A DNA stretch of 64,000 bases, taken from positions 2,046,001-2,110,000 of the forward strand of contig NZ_JAGTUT010000001.1 of the NCBI RefSeq assembly GCF_025685605.1. Direction: 5' to 3'. The first letter of the stretch is position 1, and each line of letters begins with the position of its first letter. This DNA is from Granulicella arctica. GTDB taxonomy: Bacteria; Acidobacteriota; Terriglobia; Terriglobales; Acidobacteriaceae. The notes below the pieces were generated by a model. That model saw only the letters and a program-made list of their open reading frames with translations, was not told the origin of the DNA and ran no database searches. This document shows, piece by piece, positions 34,969 to 43,596 of the stretch. The position numbers and the translations under genes are program-made.

Positions 34969-35832
34969 GTGAAGGAGCGGCTGCCATGCGAGTTCTTCCT
35001 CATCCGGTATGTGCCGGATGTAGTGAAGGGCGAGTTTGCGAACATCGGTGTGCTGCTGCGCGAGGCGATGCCATCGTCGGCTGGCCCGACCGCGCCGCTC
35101 ATCCGCTTTACACGCGATTGGAGCCGGGTTCGCTGCATCGATGCCAGCGCCGACATTCCCTTGCTCGAGGCGCTCGAAGCGGAGATCGCGGAGCGGCTGG
35201 AGATGGTGGCGCGGGGGACGAATCCCGATACGAAGCCGATCCTGCAGGTGCTCGAAGATACGCTGGCAAACTCGCTCCAGATCACCGAAGCGCGGGCATG
35301 TCTCGCCGAGAGTCTGCCGGCGGAGCTTGAGCAGTTGATGCGGATGTATGTCGAACCGCTGAAGGTTGTGGCCGATAAATCATCGCGGCTGCGAACGGGT
35401 CGTGCGGCCATCACGGGCGCGATGCGGACGGAGTTTGAACGCGCCGGTGTGTGGGCATTGATGCGGAAGAGAATTGCCGCATCGATGTATACCGCTGCGG
35501 GCGATCCAATGAAGCTCGACTGCGGCTACCGGCCGAACGGCGTGATTCGCATCTTCCACGCTGTCTCGCTCGAGGGCGATGTGGAGGCGGCGAAGGTGCT
35601 GGCGTTTACGGCTCCGCAGCTTCGCGACGGGGTGGCGCGGGTCGAGCAGGCGAAGCTCGAAATGACCGCCATTGTTGAGCCGATCCGGCTGCTTGCGGGC
35701 GAGCCCGAGGATGAGGCAAGCGAGGCGTATCGGTTCGGCGTCGAGACGATGGAGCGCCAGGCGATCCGCGTGATGACAGTGAACGACCTGGCCCGCATCG
35801 CCGAGACGGCGCGGGTCGAGCTACGCGTTTGA
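34969..35832 (+). CDS. DUF3037 protein, partner of HipA-like kinase
   Basis: The 287-residue protein begins KERLPCEFFLIRYVPDVVKGEFANIGVLL, the family's N-terminal signature. GTG 34969 is preceded by a GAGAGGAGAG ribosome site. The family is fused or adjacent to HipA_2 kinases in many bacteria. It may serve as the regulatory or antitoxin partner; this is inference. The stop overlaps the GNAT start (TGATG). Confidence 0.75.
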   Translation: MKERLPCEFFLIRYVPDVVKGEFANIGVLLREAMPSSAGPTAPLIRFTRDWSRVRCIDASADIPLLEALEAEIAERLEMVARGTNPDTKPILQVLEDTLANSLQITEARACLAESLPAELEQLMRMYVEPLKVVADKSSRLRTGRAAITGAMRTEFERAGVWALMRKRIAASMYTAAGDPMKLDCGYRPNGVIRIFHAVSLEGDVEAAKVLAFTAPQLRDGVARVEQAKLEMTAIVEPIRLLAGEPEDEASEAYRFGVETMERQAIRVMTVNDLARIAETARVELRV

Positions 35833-36287
35833 TGGATCTGTTGATCCGGCGATCGCAGCCATCGGAGCATGAAGCCGTAAAGGCGCTCGTGCAGATGGTG
35901 GTGGACGAGACGTATGCTGGTTTGTGGGCGGCGCCTCCGCTGCCGATTGGCGACGAGGATTGGTCGATGGCCTCCGTCGCGCTCCTGGAAGACGCCCTCC
36001 CAGGAGATGCTCTCGTCGGCATGGTGTTGACAAACGCTGCATGGATCGACGACCTATGGGTACTTCGTGAGTATCGCGGCCGAGGCATTGGCAAGCTGTT
36101 ACTGGAACATGCTGAGGCCGAGATTGCGGCTCGCGGCAGCGACGTGATGCGACTGCGAGTTGTGAAATCGAACACGAATGCCGTGCGCTTTTACGAGCGA
36201 TATGGCTGGCATGTCGAGAGAGAGCTTCTGCACGAGACCTTCTCTATCGCGATGCTTGAGATGCAGAAGGCTTGTCGAGCTGAATGA
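35832..36287 (+). CDS. GNAT family N-acetyltransferase
   Basis: The 151-residue protein has the acetyl-CoA binding motif WVLREYRGRGIGKLLLEHAEAE (residues about 76-97), a Q/R-x-x-G-x-G/A version, and VVKSNTNAVRFYERYGWHVERE, the GNAT motif B. Its ATG overlaps the DUF3037 stop, so it belongs to the kinase-like operon. Substrate unknown; the operon position suggests a toxin-, antibiotic- or protein-modifying role, but this is inference. Confidence 0.85.
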   Translation: MDLLIRRSQPSEHEAVKALVQMVVDETYAGLWAAPPLPIGDEDWSMASVALLEDALPGDALVGMVLTNAAWIDDLWVLREYRGRGIGKLLLEHAEAEIAARGSDVMRLRVVKSNTNAVRFYERYGWHVERELLHETFSIAMLEMQKACRAE

Positions 36288-36313
36288 AGTCGGGACGATC
36301 GAATGGGATGCCT

Positions 36314-36661
36314 TCACCTCGCCGGACTGCGCATCGCGGTTAGTCGATCCAGCATCTCGCCTCGCCGGATCTTTGCGGCCTGGCGACGGAGATGCCGGAC
36401 CGGATCGATGGGTAGGTCGGAGTCTGCATCGTCACCATCAGCCTCTTCGTCGAGCTGCTGCATGATGACATGCTGCACGCGCGGCTGACTGATGCGCTGT
36501 AGCTGGTGAAGCGCGTTTCCCAGCGAGGTGGTGGTCGGGTAGAAACCGAGATGCTTCGCGCCCCGACGCCTGCGGCGTTTGTAGCGGATGCGCTGGAAGA
36601 AGAACAGGACGAGGACGACGAAGAGAAACGCATAAAGTGCTGCGAAGAGAATGAGGTCCAT
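36314..36661 (-). CDS. Small membrane-anchored basic/acidic protein, unknown
   Basis: A 115-residue protein with one N-terminal membrane helix (LILFAALYAFLFVVLVLFFF), a basic stretch RIRYKRRRRRGAKHLG, then a soluble part with ALHQLQRISQPRVQHVIMQQLDEEADGDDAD. It is opposite in direction to the phage genes. I believe similar proteins occur in other Terriglobia chromosomes, but I cannot verify this here. Confidence 0.6.
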   Translation of the reverse strand: MDLILFAALYAFLFVVLVLFFFQRIRYKRRRRRGAKHLGFYPTTTSLGNALHQLQRISQPRVQHVIMQQLDEEADGDDADSDLPIDPVRHLRRQAAKIRRGEMLDRLTAMRSPAR

Positions 36662-36745
36662 ACGGGTACCCTGGCGTGCGCAGACGGTTGATCAGGAACG
36701 GGGCCTCTCCGGCGCGGAGCTCCCGCCGGGGATGCGTCAACTCGG

Positions 36746-37015
36746 CTAGGCGAACGGCAGGGGTGGGGGTCGCTGGAAGAGTGACGGTCGTGCGGGTGGC
36801 GGGACGCTGTGATCGCTTGTCGTGGACGACGTGAGCCACACAAGCGGGAGCAGAACGACACTGCCAAAGAGAAAGATCGGCACCAGGACGAAGCAGAGGA
36901 CCGGCGCGTTGTGAGCGCTGCCTGCATGGGCGAGCAGCAGGAACAAAAGACTGACGACGAGCACGATGAGGACGAGCATTCTCTGGCGGCGCGGCTGCTG
37001 ATGCTGCATCTTCAT
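36746..37015 (-). CDS. Small two-helix membrane protein, unknown
   Basis: An 89-residue protein with helices MLVLIVLVVSLLFLLLAHAG and VLCFVLVPIFLFGSVVLLPLVWL followed by a proline-rich tail. Same strand as the preceding membrane gene and 84 bp from it; probably an operon. No family recognised. Confidence 0.55.
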   Translation of the reverse strand: MKMQHQQPRRQRMLVLIVLVVSLLFLLLAHAGSAHNAPVLCFVLVPIFLFGSVVLLPLVWLTSSTTSDHSVPPPARPSLFQRPPPLPFA

Positions 37016-37160
37016 GTCCCGCGATTATAGCGAGCCGGCTCAGCAGATGGATCGTAAGACAGGTGTACACAGAATTCTGGATAGTCGAGAGTCGAGGCGT
37101 GCGCAACAAGCGGCGCCTCTTTTACATGGAGATTCCTCACCATAAAGTACGGGAGACCTA

Positions 37161-38405
37161 ATGACGATCAGGACGGCAGTGAGCAGAATTGTGCGGGTGT
37201 TGGCGGGTGCGGAGACTGTGGCCGTCACTGCAGCGACGGCAGGTGTGCGGAAGACGGCGGCGCTACCGTCGATCATGAATCCGCAGCGGGTGGGTCAGGC
37301 GATCACGCCGAAGCCGACGGCGGCGAATCTGCGCAGGTTCGCGGAGACGCCGATTGCGCGGCGGGCGATCAACGTCGTAAAGGACCGCATCGCCAGCATG
37401 GACTGGCAGATCAAGGTGCGCCGCGGCTATGCAGGCGTTGAGATTGAGGACGCGGCCGTGCGCATGAACATCCTGCGGCGATGCCTCGAAGAGCCGAATG
37501 CGAATGACAGCTTTCGCGTGTTGTGGGAGCAGGTGTTGGAGGATCTGCTGGTCGGCGGCTTTGGCGCGGTGGAGATGGAGCTGACCGACGATCCGGCGCA
37601 GCCCTTCAACCTTTTTCCGGTCGATGGAGCGACCATCCAGATCGACACGAACTGGAACGGCGATGCCTCCAAGCCTCGCTATGCCCAGGCTACGGGTCGA
37701 AGTGGCATGCAGAATCTTGTGCCGCTGCTCGATGACGAGTTGATGTATCTCCGGCTGAATCCACGCACGCATACGCCCTTCGGCCTCGGTCGGCTGGAGG
37801 TTGCGTTCGAGACGGTGAACCAGTTTCTTAGCGCGCATCGCTATGCGGGGCGGCTCGCTTCAAACTCCGTGGTGCAGTATGCGCTGTGGCTGAACGAGGC
37901 AACGCCGGAGCAGCATGACCGCCTGATTCGCTGGTGGCAGGACGAGATCGAAGGGACGGGCAAGGTTCCGCTGCTGAGCTGCGAGCAGAAGCCGGAGGTG
38001 TTGCGCTTCGCTGGCGGCACGGACGCGGACCTGCGGCTGCAGTGGCAGGAGTTCCTGATCCTGATGGTGGCGAACGCGTTTGAGCTACCGCCGATGCTGC
38101 TTGGGCTGCAGAAGGATGTGAACCGTTCGACGGCGAGCGAGATGGCCGATGAGGCCTTCCAGAGCGCGATTGTGCCGGTGGCGAAGCTGCTTGCGGAGCA
38201 CATCACGCGGGACCTGTTTGCGAAGAAGCTGGGTTGGCGCGAGTTCGAGTTTTGCTTCAACGATCTCGAGAGCCGGAATGAGATTGAAGAGCTGACGATC
38301 CAGACAGAGCTGCTGAAGGCAGGCGTGCTCACCATCGCTGAGGTTCGCAAGGCACGCGGGCTTGAGGCCCTACCCACATTGCTGCCTGAGGAGGTGGCGC
38401 AGTGA
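37161..38405 (+). CDS. Phage portal protein
   Basis: The 414-residue protein has the HK97-type portal layout: TPIARRAINVVKDRIASMDWQI, VLEDLLVGGFGAVEMELT, DDELMYLRLNPRTHTPFGLG, LEVAFETVNQFLSAHRYAGR and FELPPMLLGLQKDVNRSTASEMADEAF, the clip/stem helices of portal rings. The dodecameric portal is the DNA entry site in the head and contacts the terminase. It is separated from terL by the 3-kb cargo islet. Its last codons overlap the next start (ATGA-type, 4 bp). Confidence 0.88.
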   Translation: MTIRTAVSRIVRVLAGAETVAVTAATAGVRKTAALPSIMNPQRVGQAITPKPTAANLRRFAETPIARRAINVVKDRIASMDWQIKVRRGYAGVEIEDAAVRMNILRRCLEEPNANDSFRVLWEQVLEDLLVGGFGAVEMELTDDPAQPFNLFPVDGATIQIDTNWNGDASKPRYAQATGRSGMQNLVPLLDDELMYLRLNPRTHTPFGLGRLEVAFETVNQFLSAHRYAGRLASNSVVQYALWLNEATPEQHDRLIRWWQDEIEGTGKVPLLSCEQKPEVLRFAGGTDADLRLQWQEFLILMVANAFELPPMLLGLQKDVNRSTASEMADEAFQSAIVPVAKLLAEHITRDLFAKKLGWREFEFCFNDLESRNEIEELTIQTELLKAGVLTIAEVRKARGLEALPTLLPEEVAQ

Positions 38406-40732
38406 TCCTGACGATCGACAATCTCGACGGCCTTGGTGCGATCGACTACAGCGCGTGTCTCGAGGTGAGCACGCCGCTGACGATCGGGCGCACGCTGAAT
38501 GCGCCCTCGCGGTGTGGCGGGATGCTGCTGCTGAACGGGCTTGCGATGCCGGTGCGACGCGGGCGTGTGATGGTGATTGCAGAGAACGGCACCATACTTT
38601 TTACAGGCTACATCGCCACGGAAGCCGTGCAGGAGTACGCCGGTGCAGGGTTCGCGGGGCCGATCTATCGGACGGCCTTCAACGCGATCAGCGACGAGTG
38701 GTTGCTGGACAAACAGGCGGCCTCGTTCGGTGGCGCAGGCTTTGCGCAGGCCAGTGGACTTGCATTGAAGACGCTGACGAACCGTGTGGACGGGAATGTC
38801 TTAACGACGGCCGGCGTGCTGGATGGTCGCGCTGTCGGGGTCTTTGAGCCGGGGTTAACGCAGAGCTGGTCCAGCAATGCTGCGACCATTGCGGCGACTA
38901 CCTATGCGGCCTACCGTGCCGTAGATGGCGCGTTGACGCTGGCTCCCGCGGGGACGGTGACGCATACGTTCAGTGATGGGGATGGGACGCTGCAAGTTGC
39001 TGCAATGCGATCGGCATCGATCAAGGAGCTTGCGAATGATGTAACCGTGAGTGGAGCAATCGAACCTGCAGCTTACGTGAGCGAGGTCTTCGAGGGGGAC
39101 GGAACGACGGCGATCTTCGCGCTGACCGACGCTCCGTTCGTTCCGGCGCGAACCAACGGCAGCGCGTACCTGGTGAATGACAGCTTCAACACGGGTGTGT
39201 TCAATCCCCAGGTGTGGACTGTAACTGATCCGGGTACACATATAGGATTTGGCGCGAATGGTTTGCAGATGTCGGGTGGCAATGGGCTTGATGGCCAGAC
39301 GACGCTGGCGGCCATTGACGCGATTGAGATGGGCGGAACGCTGGTGGTTGAGGCGGGGAGCCTCCAGCTTGCGTCAGCCAGTGACGGCGTGATCTGCGGG
39401 CTTTATGAGGGAGCGATTACACGAGCGAGTTGCTTCGCGGGCTACAACGTGCGGCAGGGTGCTACGACGCCCATCGCGACTCCATTTCTCAATGGAGTGG
39501 AGGTGGGGACGAGCTACAGTATTCTGCCCGGTCATAGTTACATAGTGCGGATGCGATTGCATTGCACGGAGGTGCAGCGTGTATCGCAGAGTTACTATGC
39601 GATGGTCGACGGTGCGGTCGAATCGTTTGGAGGCGGCGTGGTTGGGGCGTCGATGCAGATTGTCTTTGAGCTTGTCGACACTGGTGTCTCCTCGAATACG
39701 CCCACTACAGTGCTCTATGACAGCGCTGTGGCGGGGTTCACGACGGGCACTCCGGCGACGTGCATCTTTGCGGCTGTGGATGCGGTGCAGTTGATCGGGT
39801 CGATGGGCTACTGCCGGATTACCCAGACTGGTTCGGCCTGGGTGACGGGAACGCAGCCGAGTGGGCTGGTGACGACGCGGCTGATCGGCGAGGCGGGCGA
39901 AGGTGTGGACTGTAAGGTTGCTACCGATGGGCTGATTACGTTTTATGCCGGGCGGATTCCGGCCGCGGGCGAGATTGTAACCGTGACGTATCGCGGACGG
40001 CAGCGTGCCGTGGCACGGCTTGAGGATGCGGCGAGTGTGGCCCGGGAGGCACTTGGAGATGCGTTGGGAACTGCGGCTTGGCTGGGCCGTGTGGAGCGCC
40101 CGGCAGCGCGCAGCACCATGGATTGCGAGAGCGCGGCGTTGGCGATCCTTAGTTTTTCTTCGAGTCGTGCGGCAGCGATTGCTGGGACGTATGTGGCGTT
40201 GAATCCGCAGAGCACGGCGGACATCTGGCCCGGTGATGTGCTGGCGCTGACCGCGAATGGGCAGACGGTGAGTGTGGTCGTTCGCAGCGTGACGGTGGAG
40301 GACGGGGCGAGTTCACCGGAGCTGCTGACGTACCGGATTGCGTTTGCGAACGACTGGGCCGAGGGGCTTGGGCTTACGCTCTCGGAGTCGATTGCGACGG
40401 ATGCCTTGCTGCCGCAGACAGCGCTGCAGGGGCCGATGCAGGTGCTTGCGAATCTGCAGCAGATGACGGTGGTGAGTGTGTCGGGTACGGCGATCCAGGT
40501 GGACTCGGGAATTGCGCCTCCGGCGGGTGGCGGCTTCGAGGTGCGGCGCCGGGATGGGAATTTTGGGCCGATGGTGGACCAGGATCTTGTGTTGCGTAGC
40601 CCGGTGCGGAACTTTTCGATTCCGCGCGAGGGGCAGGCGGAGCGCTACTTCGTAAGGATGTATGACGGGGCGACTCCGCCGCTTTATTCCAGGGTTTCAA
40701 GCGCGGTATTTACCCATGTACCGGTGGCGTAG
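38402..40732 (+). CDS. Large phage tail protein, hub/tip or adsorption-related candidate
   Basis: The 776-residue protein starts MILTIDNLDGLGAIDYSACL and is beta-rich. The N-terminal region (GTILFTGYIATEAVQEYAGAG and AFNAISDEWLLD) resembles tail-hub proteins. The middle (residues about 255-480) holds a lectin-like insertion with GLYEGAITRASCFAGYNVRQ and TTVLYDSAVAGF. The C-terminal segment (AGEIVTVTYRGRQRAVARLEDA, YRIAFANDWAEGLG) and the PREGQAERYFVRMYDGA segment recall a hub plus fibronectin-like ending. No tape measure precedes it. The assignment is from position and fold pattern only. Confidence 0.6.
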   Translation: MILTIDNLDGLGAIDYSACLEVSTPLTIGRTLNAPSRCGGMLLLNGLAMPVRRGRVMVIAENGTILFTGYIATEAVQEYAGAGFAGPIYRTAFNAISDEWLLDKQAASFGGAGFAQASGLALKTLTNRVDGNVLTTAGVLDGRAVGVFEPGLTQSWSSNAATIAATTYAAYRAVDGALTLAPAGTVTHTFSDGDGTLQVAAMRSASIKELANDVTVSGAIEPAAYVSEVFEGDGTTAIFALTDAPFVPARTNGSAYLVNDSFNTGVFNPQVWTVTDPGTHIGFGANGLQMSGGNGLDGQTTLAAIDAIEMGGTLVVEAGSLQLASASDGVICGLYEGAITRASCFAGYNVRQGATTPIATPFLNGVEVGTSYSILPGHSYIVRMRLHCTEVQRVSQSYYAMVDGAVESFGGGVVGASMQIVFELVDTGVSSNTPTTVLYDSAVAGFTTGTPATCIFAAVDAVQLIGSMGYCRITQTGSAWVTGTQPSGLVTTRLIGEAGEGVDCKVATDGLITFYAGRIPAAGEIVTVTYRGRQRAVARLEDAASVAREALGDALGTAAWLGRVERPAARSTMDCESAALAILSFSSSRAAAIAGTYVALNPQSTADIWPGDVLALTANGQTVSVVVRSVTVEDGASSPELLTYRIAFANDWAEGLGLTLSESIATDALLPQTALQGPMQVLANLQQMTVVSVSGTAIQVDSGIAPPAGGGFEVRRRDGNFGPMVDQDLVLRSPVRNFSIPREGQAERYFVRMYDGATPPLYSRVSSAVFTHVPVA

Positions 40733-40753
40733 TTCGGTGCGAGGAGGATTGTG

Positions 40754-40975
40754 ATGACGGATTTTGAGTCGCAGATATTGTCGGATTTGAGCGTGTTGAA
40801 GAGCCAGATGCAGAGTCTCATCGGGATCGGACAGCCGGGGAGATTGAACCAGTTGGAGGAGCGCGTCGCGCGGCATGAGCAGGCGGTGCAGCGAATGCGT
40901 GGGCTGGTGGCTGCGTTTGGAGGCGTGACTACGATGCTTCATCTGACGATCAGCTATTTTTCGGGCCGACGGTAG
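40754..40975 (+). CDS. Small coiled-coil/membrane protein, holin-like (XhlA-type)
   Basis: The 73-residue protein starts at ATG 40754 with GAGGAGG upstream. Residues 1-50 form a coiled coil (LNQLEERVARHEQAVQRMRG), then a hydrophobic helix (VAAFGGVTTMLHLTISYFS) and a basic tail. This is the build of XhlA-type holin helpers. It closes the locus; purE follows 75 bp later. Confidence 0.6.
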   Translation: MTDFESQILSDLSVLKSQMQSLIGIGQPGRLNQLEERVARHEQAVQRMRGLVAAFGGVTTMLHLTISYFSGRR

Positions 40976-41036
40976 TTTGTGGCGTTGCCAAGCTGACCTG
41001 GTAAAGGGACGGCTTAGGTGGCGTGCGTGCGGTCGC

Positions 41037-41042
41037 TATAAT
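41037..41042 (+). promoter_or_regulatory. Candidate -10 element of purEK
   Basis: TATAAT ends 9 bp before the purE ATG, with a weak TTAGGT at -35 (17-bp spacing). If used, transcription would start about 2 bases before the ATG, giving an almost leaderless message. Confidence 0.35.
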
Positions 41043-41050
41043 CGGGCTCT

Positions 41051-41605
41051 ATGGATCTCCGCGAAGCTGAGGACGGTAACAAGGATGCAGGTGCTGTGAA
41101 ACCCGAAAGTGCACCGTTGGTGGGCGTTGTGATGGGGAGCCGCAGTGATTTTGCGGTGATGGAATCTGCGGTTGCGATGCTGCGGGAGTTTGGCGTGGCG
41201 CACGAGGTGCGGGTGGTGTCGGCGCATCGGACGCCGGAGCTGATGTTTGAGTATGCGGAGTCGGCTGTGGCGCGGGGGCTGCGAGTGATTATTGCGGGTG
41301 CGGGCGGCGCGGCGCATCTGCCTGGAATGATCGCGGCGAAGACGGTGGTGCCGGTGCTGGGGGTGCCCATCCCGGCGACGGCGCTGCAGGGAATGGATGC
41401 GCTGCTGTCGATTGTGCAGATGCCGAAGGGCGTGCCGGTGGGGACGCTGGCGATCGGTGCTCCGGGCGCGGCGAATGCAGGGCTGCTGGCAGTGGCGATC
41501 CTGGCGACGACGGACGCGGCGCTACAGGCGAAATTGATAGGATGGCGCGCGAGCCGGCGGGATGAGGTGTTGGGGCAGACGCTGGATGCGGGAGTGGGCG
41601 CATGA
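41051..41605 (+). CDS. purE: 5-(carboxyamino)imidazole ribonucleotide mutase
   Basis: The 184-residue protein has the PurE core [12 protein letters not shown] (residues about 27-38), [35 protein letters not shown] and [20 protein letters not shown]. It moves the carboxyl of N5-CAIR to C4, giving CAIR. The first 22 residues precede the conserved fold; a GTG at 41094 is an alternative start. It overlaps purK by 4 bp. Confidence 0.95.
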   Translation: MDLREAEDGNKDAGAVKPESAPLVGVVMGSRSDFAVMESAVAMLREFGVAHEVRVVSAHRTPELMFEYAESAVARGLRVIIAGAGGAAHLPGMIAAKTVVPVLGVPIPATALQGMDALLSIVQMPKGVPVGTLAIGAPGAANAGLLAVAILATTDAALQAKLIGWRASRRDEVLGQTLDAGVGA

Positions 41606-42789
41606 GCGGGACGTCTTCGAGAGCTACAGCCAAGCCGATTCTGCCGGGTGCGACGATTGGGATCTTTGGCGGCGGGCAGCTTGGGCGCATGACGGCGATG
41701 GCGGCGCGGGGCATGGGATATCGCATCCAGGTGCTCGATCCGGACCCAGCGTGCCCGGCGCGGTTTGTGGTGGACGGCTGCATCGAAGCCGGATGGGATG
41801 ACACGCGCGAGGCGGCTAATCTTGCGCGGGGCTGCGATGTGGTGACACTCGAGATTGAGCAGATTTCGATTGCAAGTATGGATGCGGCGGGCAGTCTTGC
41901 GCCGGTGCGGCCGGGGTCGGCGATGCTGGCGATCATTCAGGACCGCATCGCGCAGAAGGACTGGCTGCATCGCAATGGGTTTCCGATTGGAGCGTATCGT
42001 GCGGTGCGATCGCTCGAGGAGTTGCGGACGGCGGTGGCGGAGCTGGGCGGGCGATGCTTCTGCAAGAGCGCGCAGGGTGGGTACGACGGGCGCGGGCAGG
42101 GCAAGGTCGGGTTCAAGGCTGGAGCGGTCGTCGAAGAAGAGATTCGCGGGGCATGGGAGGCGCTGGGCGAAGGGCCGGGAGTGGCCGAGCAGGCAATCGA
42201 ACTGGAGCGGGAGATCTCGGTGCTGGTGGCGCGGTCGCCCTCGGGCGAGGTGCTGGTCTATCCGGCGGCGTGGAATCACCATGAGCACCAGATCCTGGCG
42301 TGGAGTGTGATTCCTGCGCCGATCCCTGCGGCGATGGAGGCGGAGGCGCGGAGGATCGCAGAGTCGATCGCCGACACCTTCCAGCTTGAGGGGATTCTTG
42401 CGGTCGAGTTGTTCGTGACGGTCGATAGCCGGCTGCTGGTGAACGAGCTTGCGCCGCGCCCCCATAACAGCTACCACGCGAGTGAGCGGGCGTGTGTGAC
42501 GGGGCAGTTCGAGCAGCTTGTACGGGCTGTCTGCGACCTGCCGCTGGGGGCTGTGGAGGTGGTGCAGCCTGCGGCGATTGCGAATCTGCTGGGCGAGATC
42601 TGGCTTGGAGAGGATGGAACGGCGCGCGAGCCGCACTTCGATCGGGCGCTGGCGGTGCCAGGGGTGCGGCTGCATCTGTATGAGAAGCTGCGGCCTCGTA
42701 AGGGGCGGAAGATGGGGCATCTCTCGGCTGTGGGAGCCACGGCTGACGAGGCTGTCGAGCGGGTTCTACTGGCGATGAAGCAGCTGTGA
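41602..42789 (+). CDS. purK: 5-(carboxyamino)imidazole ribonucleotide synthase
   Basis: The 395-residue ATP-grasp enzyme shows [20 protein letters not shown] at the N-terminus, [31 protein letters not shown] (ATP-grasp B loop), [26 protein letters not shown] and the C-terminal [15 protein letters not shown]. It carboxylates AIR with bicarbonate and ATP to N5-CAIR, the substrate of PurE. ATGA overlap with purE gives coupling. Confidence 0.95.
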   Translation: MSGTSSRATAKPILPGATIGIFGGGQLGRMTAMAARGMGYRIQVLDPDPACPARFVVDGCIEAGWDDTREAANLARGCDVVTLEIEQISIASMDAAGSLAPVRPGSAMLAIIQDRIAQKDWLHRNGFPIGAYRAVRSLEELRTAVAELGGRCFCKSAQGGYDGRGQGKVGFKAGAVVEEEIRGAWEALGEGPGVAEQAIELEREISVLVARSPSGEVLVYPAAWNHHEHQILAWSVIPAPIPAAMEAEARRIAESIADTFQLEGILAVELFVTVDSRLLVNELAPRPHNSYHASERACVTGQFEQLVRAVCDLPLGAVEVVQPAAIANLLGEIWLGEDGTAREPHFDRALAVPGVRLHLYEKLRPRKGRKMGHLSAVGATADEAVERVLLAMKQL

Positions 42790-42800
42790 GAACAAGCGAG

Positions 42801-42876
42801 GCTTAACACCGATCAAGGCGGATGAACGGATTTTAGAAGACGTTCTTGTTTCCAGATCCGTTTCATCCGCTCGATC
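42801..42876. repeat. Left repeat copy flanking vapBC (also a local hairpin)
   Basis: 42801-42831 is the inverted counterpart of 43597-43628 (31-32 bases, one substitution and one indel). Its inner part 42811-42831 also pairs with 42856-42876 to make a local hairpin (GATCAAGGCGGATGAACGG arm). It starts 11 bp after purK stops. Confidence 0.8.
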
Positions 42877-42931
42877 CATACCAGTTTCTCTTCTGGATAT
42901 ACAATTTGTACTGTAGATCAATAGGTGTTTC

Positions 42932-43162
42932 ATGCAGGTATCGAAATGGGGTAACAGTCTTGCAATTCGGCTTCCGGCAAGTGTTGTCGAGGCACTGGAT
43001 CTCGTTGCGGGAGACCAGATCGAGGTGCATGTTACAGGCAGGCGGGAGTTTGCGATCAGCCGCGACCGGAGCCGCGAAGAGGCCTTGGAACGGCTTCGCA
43101 AACTGAGGCGTCCATTGCCTGCGGGCTTTCGCTTTGATCGGGCTGCGATGAATGAACGATGA
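42932..43162 (+). CDS. vapB: VapB/MazE-like antitoxin with AbrB (SpoVT) fold
   Basis: The 76-residue protein opens MQVSKWGNSLAIRLPASVVE, the swapped-hairpin AbrB DNA-binding signature, followed by LDLVAGDQIEVHVTGRREFAI. The basic, Glu-rich C-terminus would wrap the toxin. It overlaps the toxin gene by 11 bp. Confidence 0.88.
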   Translation: MQVSKWGNSLAIRLPASVVEALDLVAGDQIEVHVTGRREFAISRDRSREEALERLRKLRRPLPAGFRFDRAAMNER

Positions 43163-43574
43163 GGCGTCGGGCAAGGTCTTCCTCGACACGACGATTCTCA
43201 TCTATGCCATCTCTAGTGACGCTGAGCGAAGTCCGATTGCTGAAGCGCTGCTTGCGAAGGGTGGCAATCTTAGCGTGCAGGTACTCAACGAGTTTGTTGC
43301 GGTCGCACGGCGCAAGTTGAAGATGTCCTGGGAGGAGACGGCGGAGGCGTTAGCGTCGATTCGCGTCCTTTGCGAGATTCCTGTGCCGCTCACGCTTACG
43401 ATCCACGATGCTGCTGTTGCGATTGCTCAGCGCTATGGATATCAGATCTCTGACGCTACGATTCTCGCAGCGGCACTGGATTCAGGGTGCGTAGTGTTGT
43501 ACTCCAAGGATATGCAGCATGACCAGCGTATCGATTCGCTGATCATTCGCAATCCGTTTGCCGCAAAGGCATAA
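43152..43574 (+). CDS. vapC: PIN-domain toxin (VapC ribonuclease)
   Basis: The 140-residue protein shows the PIN acidic residues: VFLDTTILIYAIS (first Asp, residue 11), LNEFVAVARRKL (Glu), ISDATILAAAL (Asp) and VVLYSKDMQHDQ (final Asp). VapC toxins are Mg-dependent RNases cleaving tRNA or rRNA. Its start lies in the 3' end of the antitoxin gene, giving tight coupling. Confidence 0.9.
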   Translation: MNDEASGKVFLDTTILIYAISSDAERSPIAEALLAKGGNLSVQVLNEFVAVARRKLKMSWEETAEALASIRVLCEIPVPLTLTIHDAAVAIAQRYGYQISDATILAAALDSGCVVLYSKDMQHDQRIDSLIIRNPFAAKA

Positions 43575-43596
43575 GGCGAATTGGACTGGTTTGTAG

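Larger units (their letters stand above)
20308..40975. mobile_element. Phage-derived locus (defective prophage or domesticated particle)
   Basis: Genes inside include a repressor, two small regulators, head protease, scaffold candidate, capsid, connectors, tail protein, fibre with esterase, large terminase, portal, tail-hub candidate and holin-like protein. A cargo islet (34.0-37.0 kb) interrupts terminase and portal. I find no integrase, excisionase, replication gene, tape measure, tail chaperone or flanking att-like direct repeat. Base composition and codon use look like the surrounding genes by eye. It is bordered by a small membrane gene at 20.2 kb and by purE at 41.05 kb. Confidence 0.8.

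Noticed and set aside
20308..40975. Integrase and att sites of a prophage
   Set aside because: No recombinase motif was found in either strand and no flanking direct repeat was seen by eye, so an intact integrative prophage is not supported inside this window.
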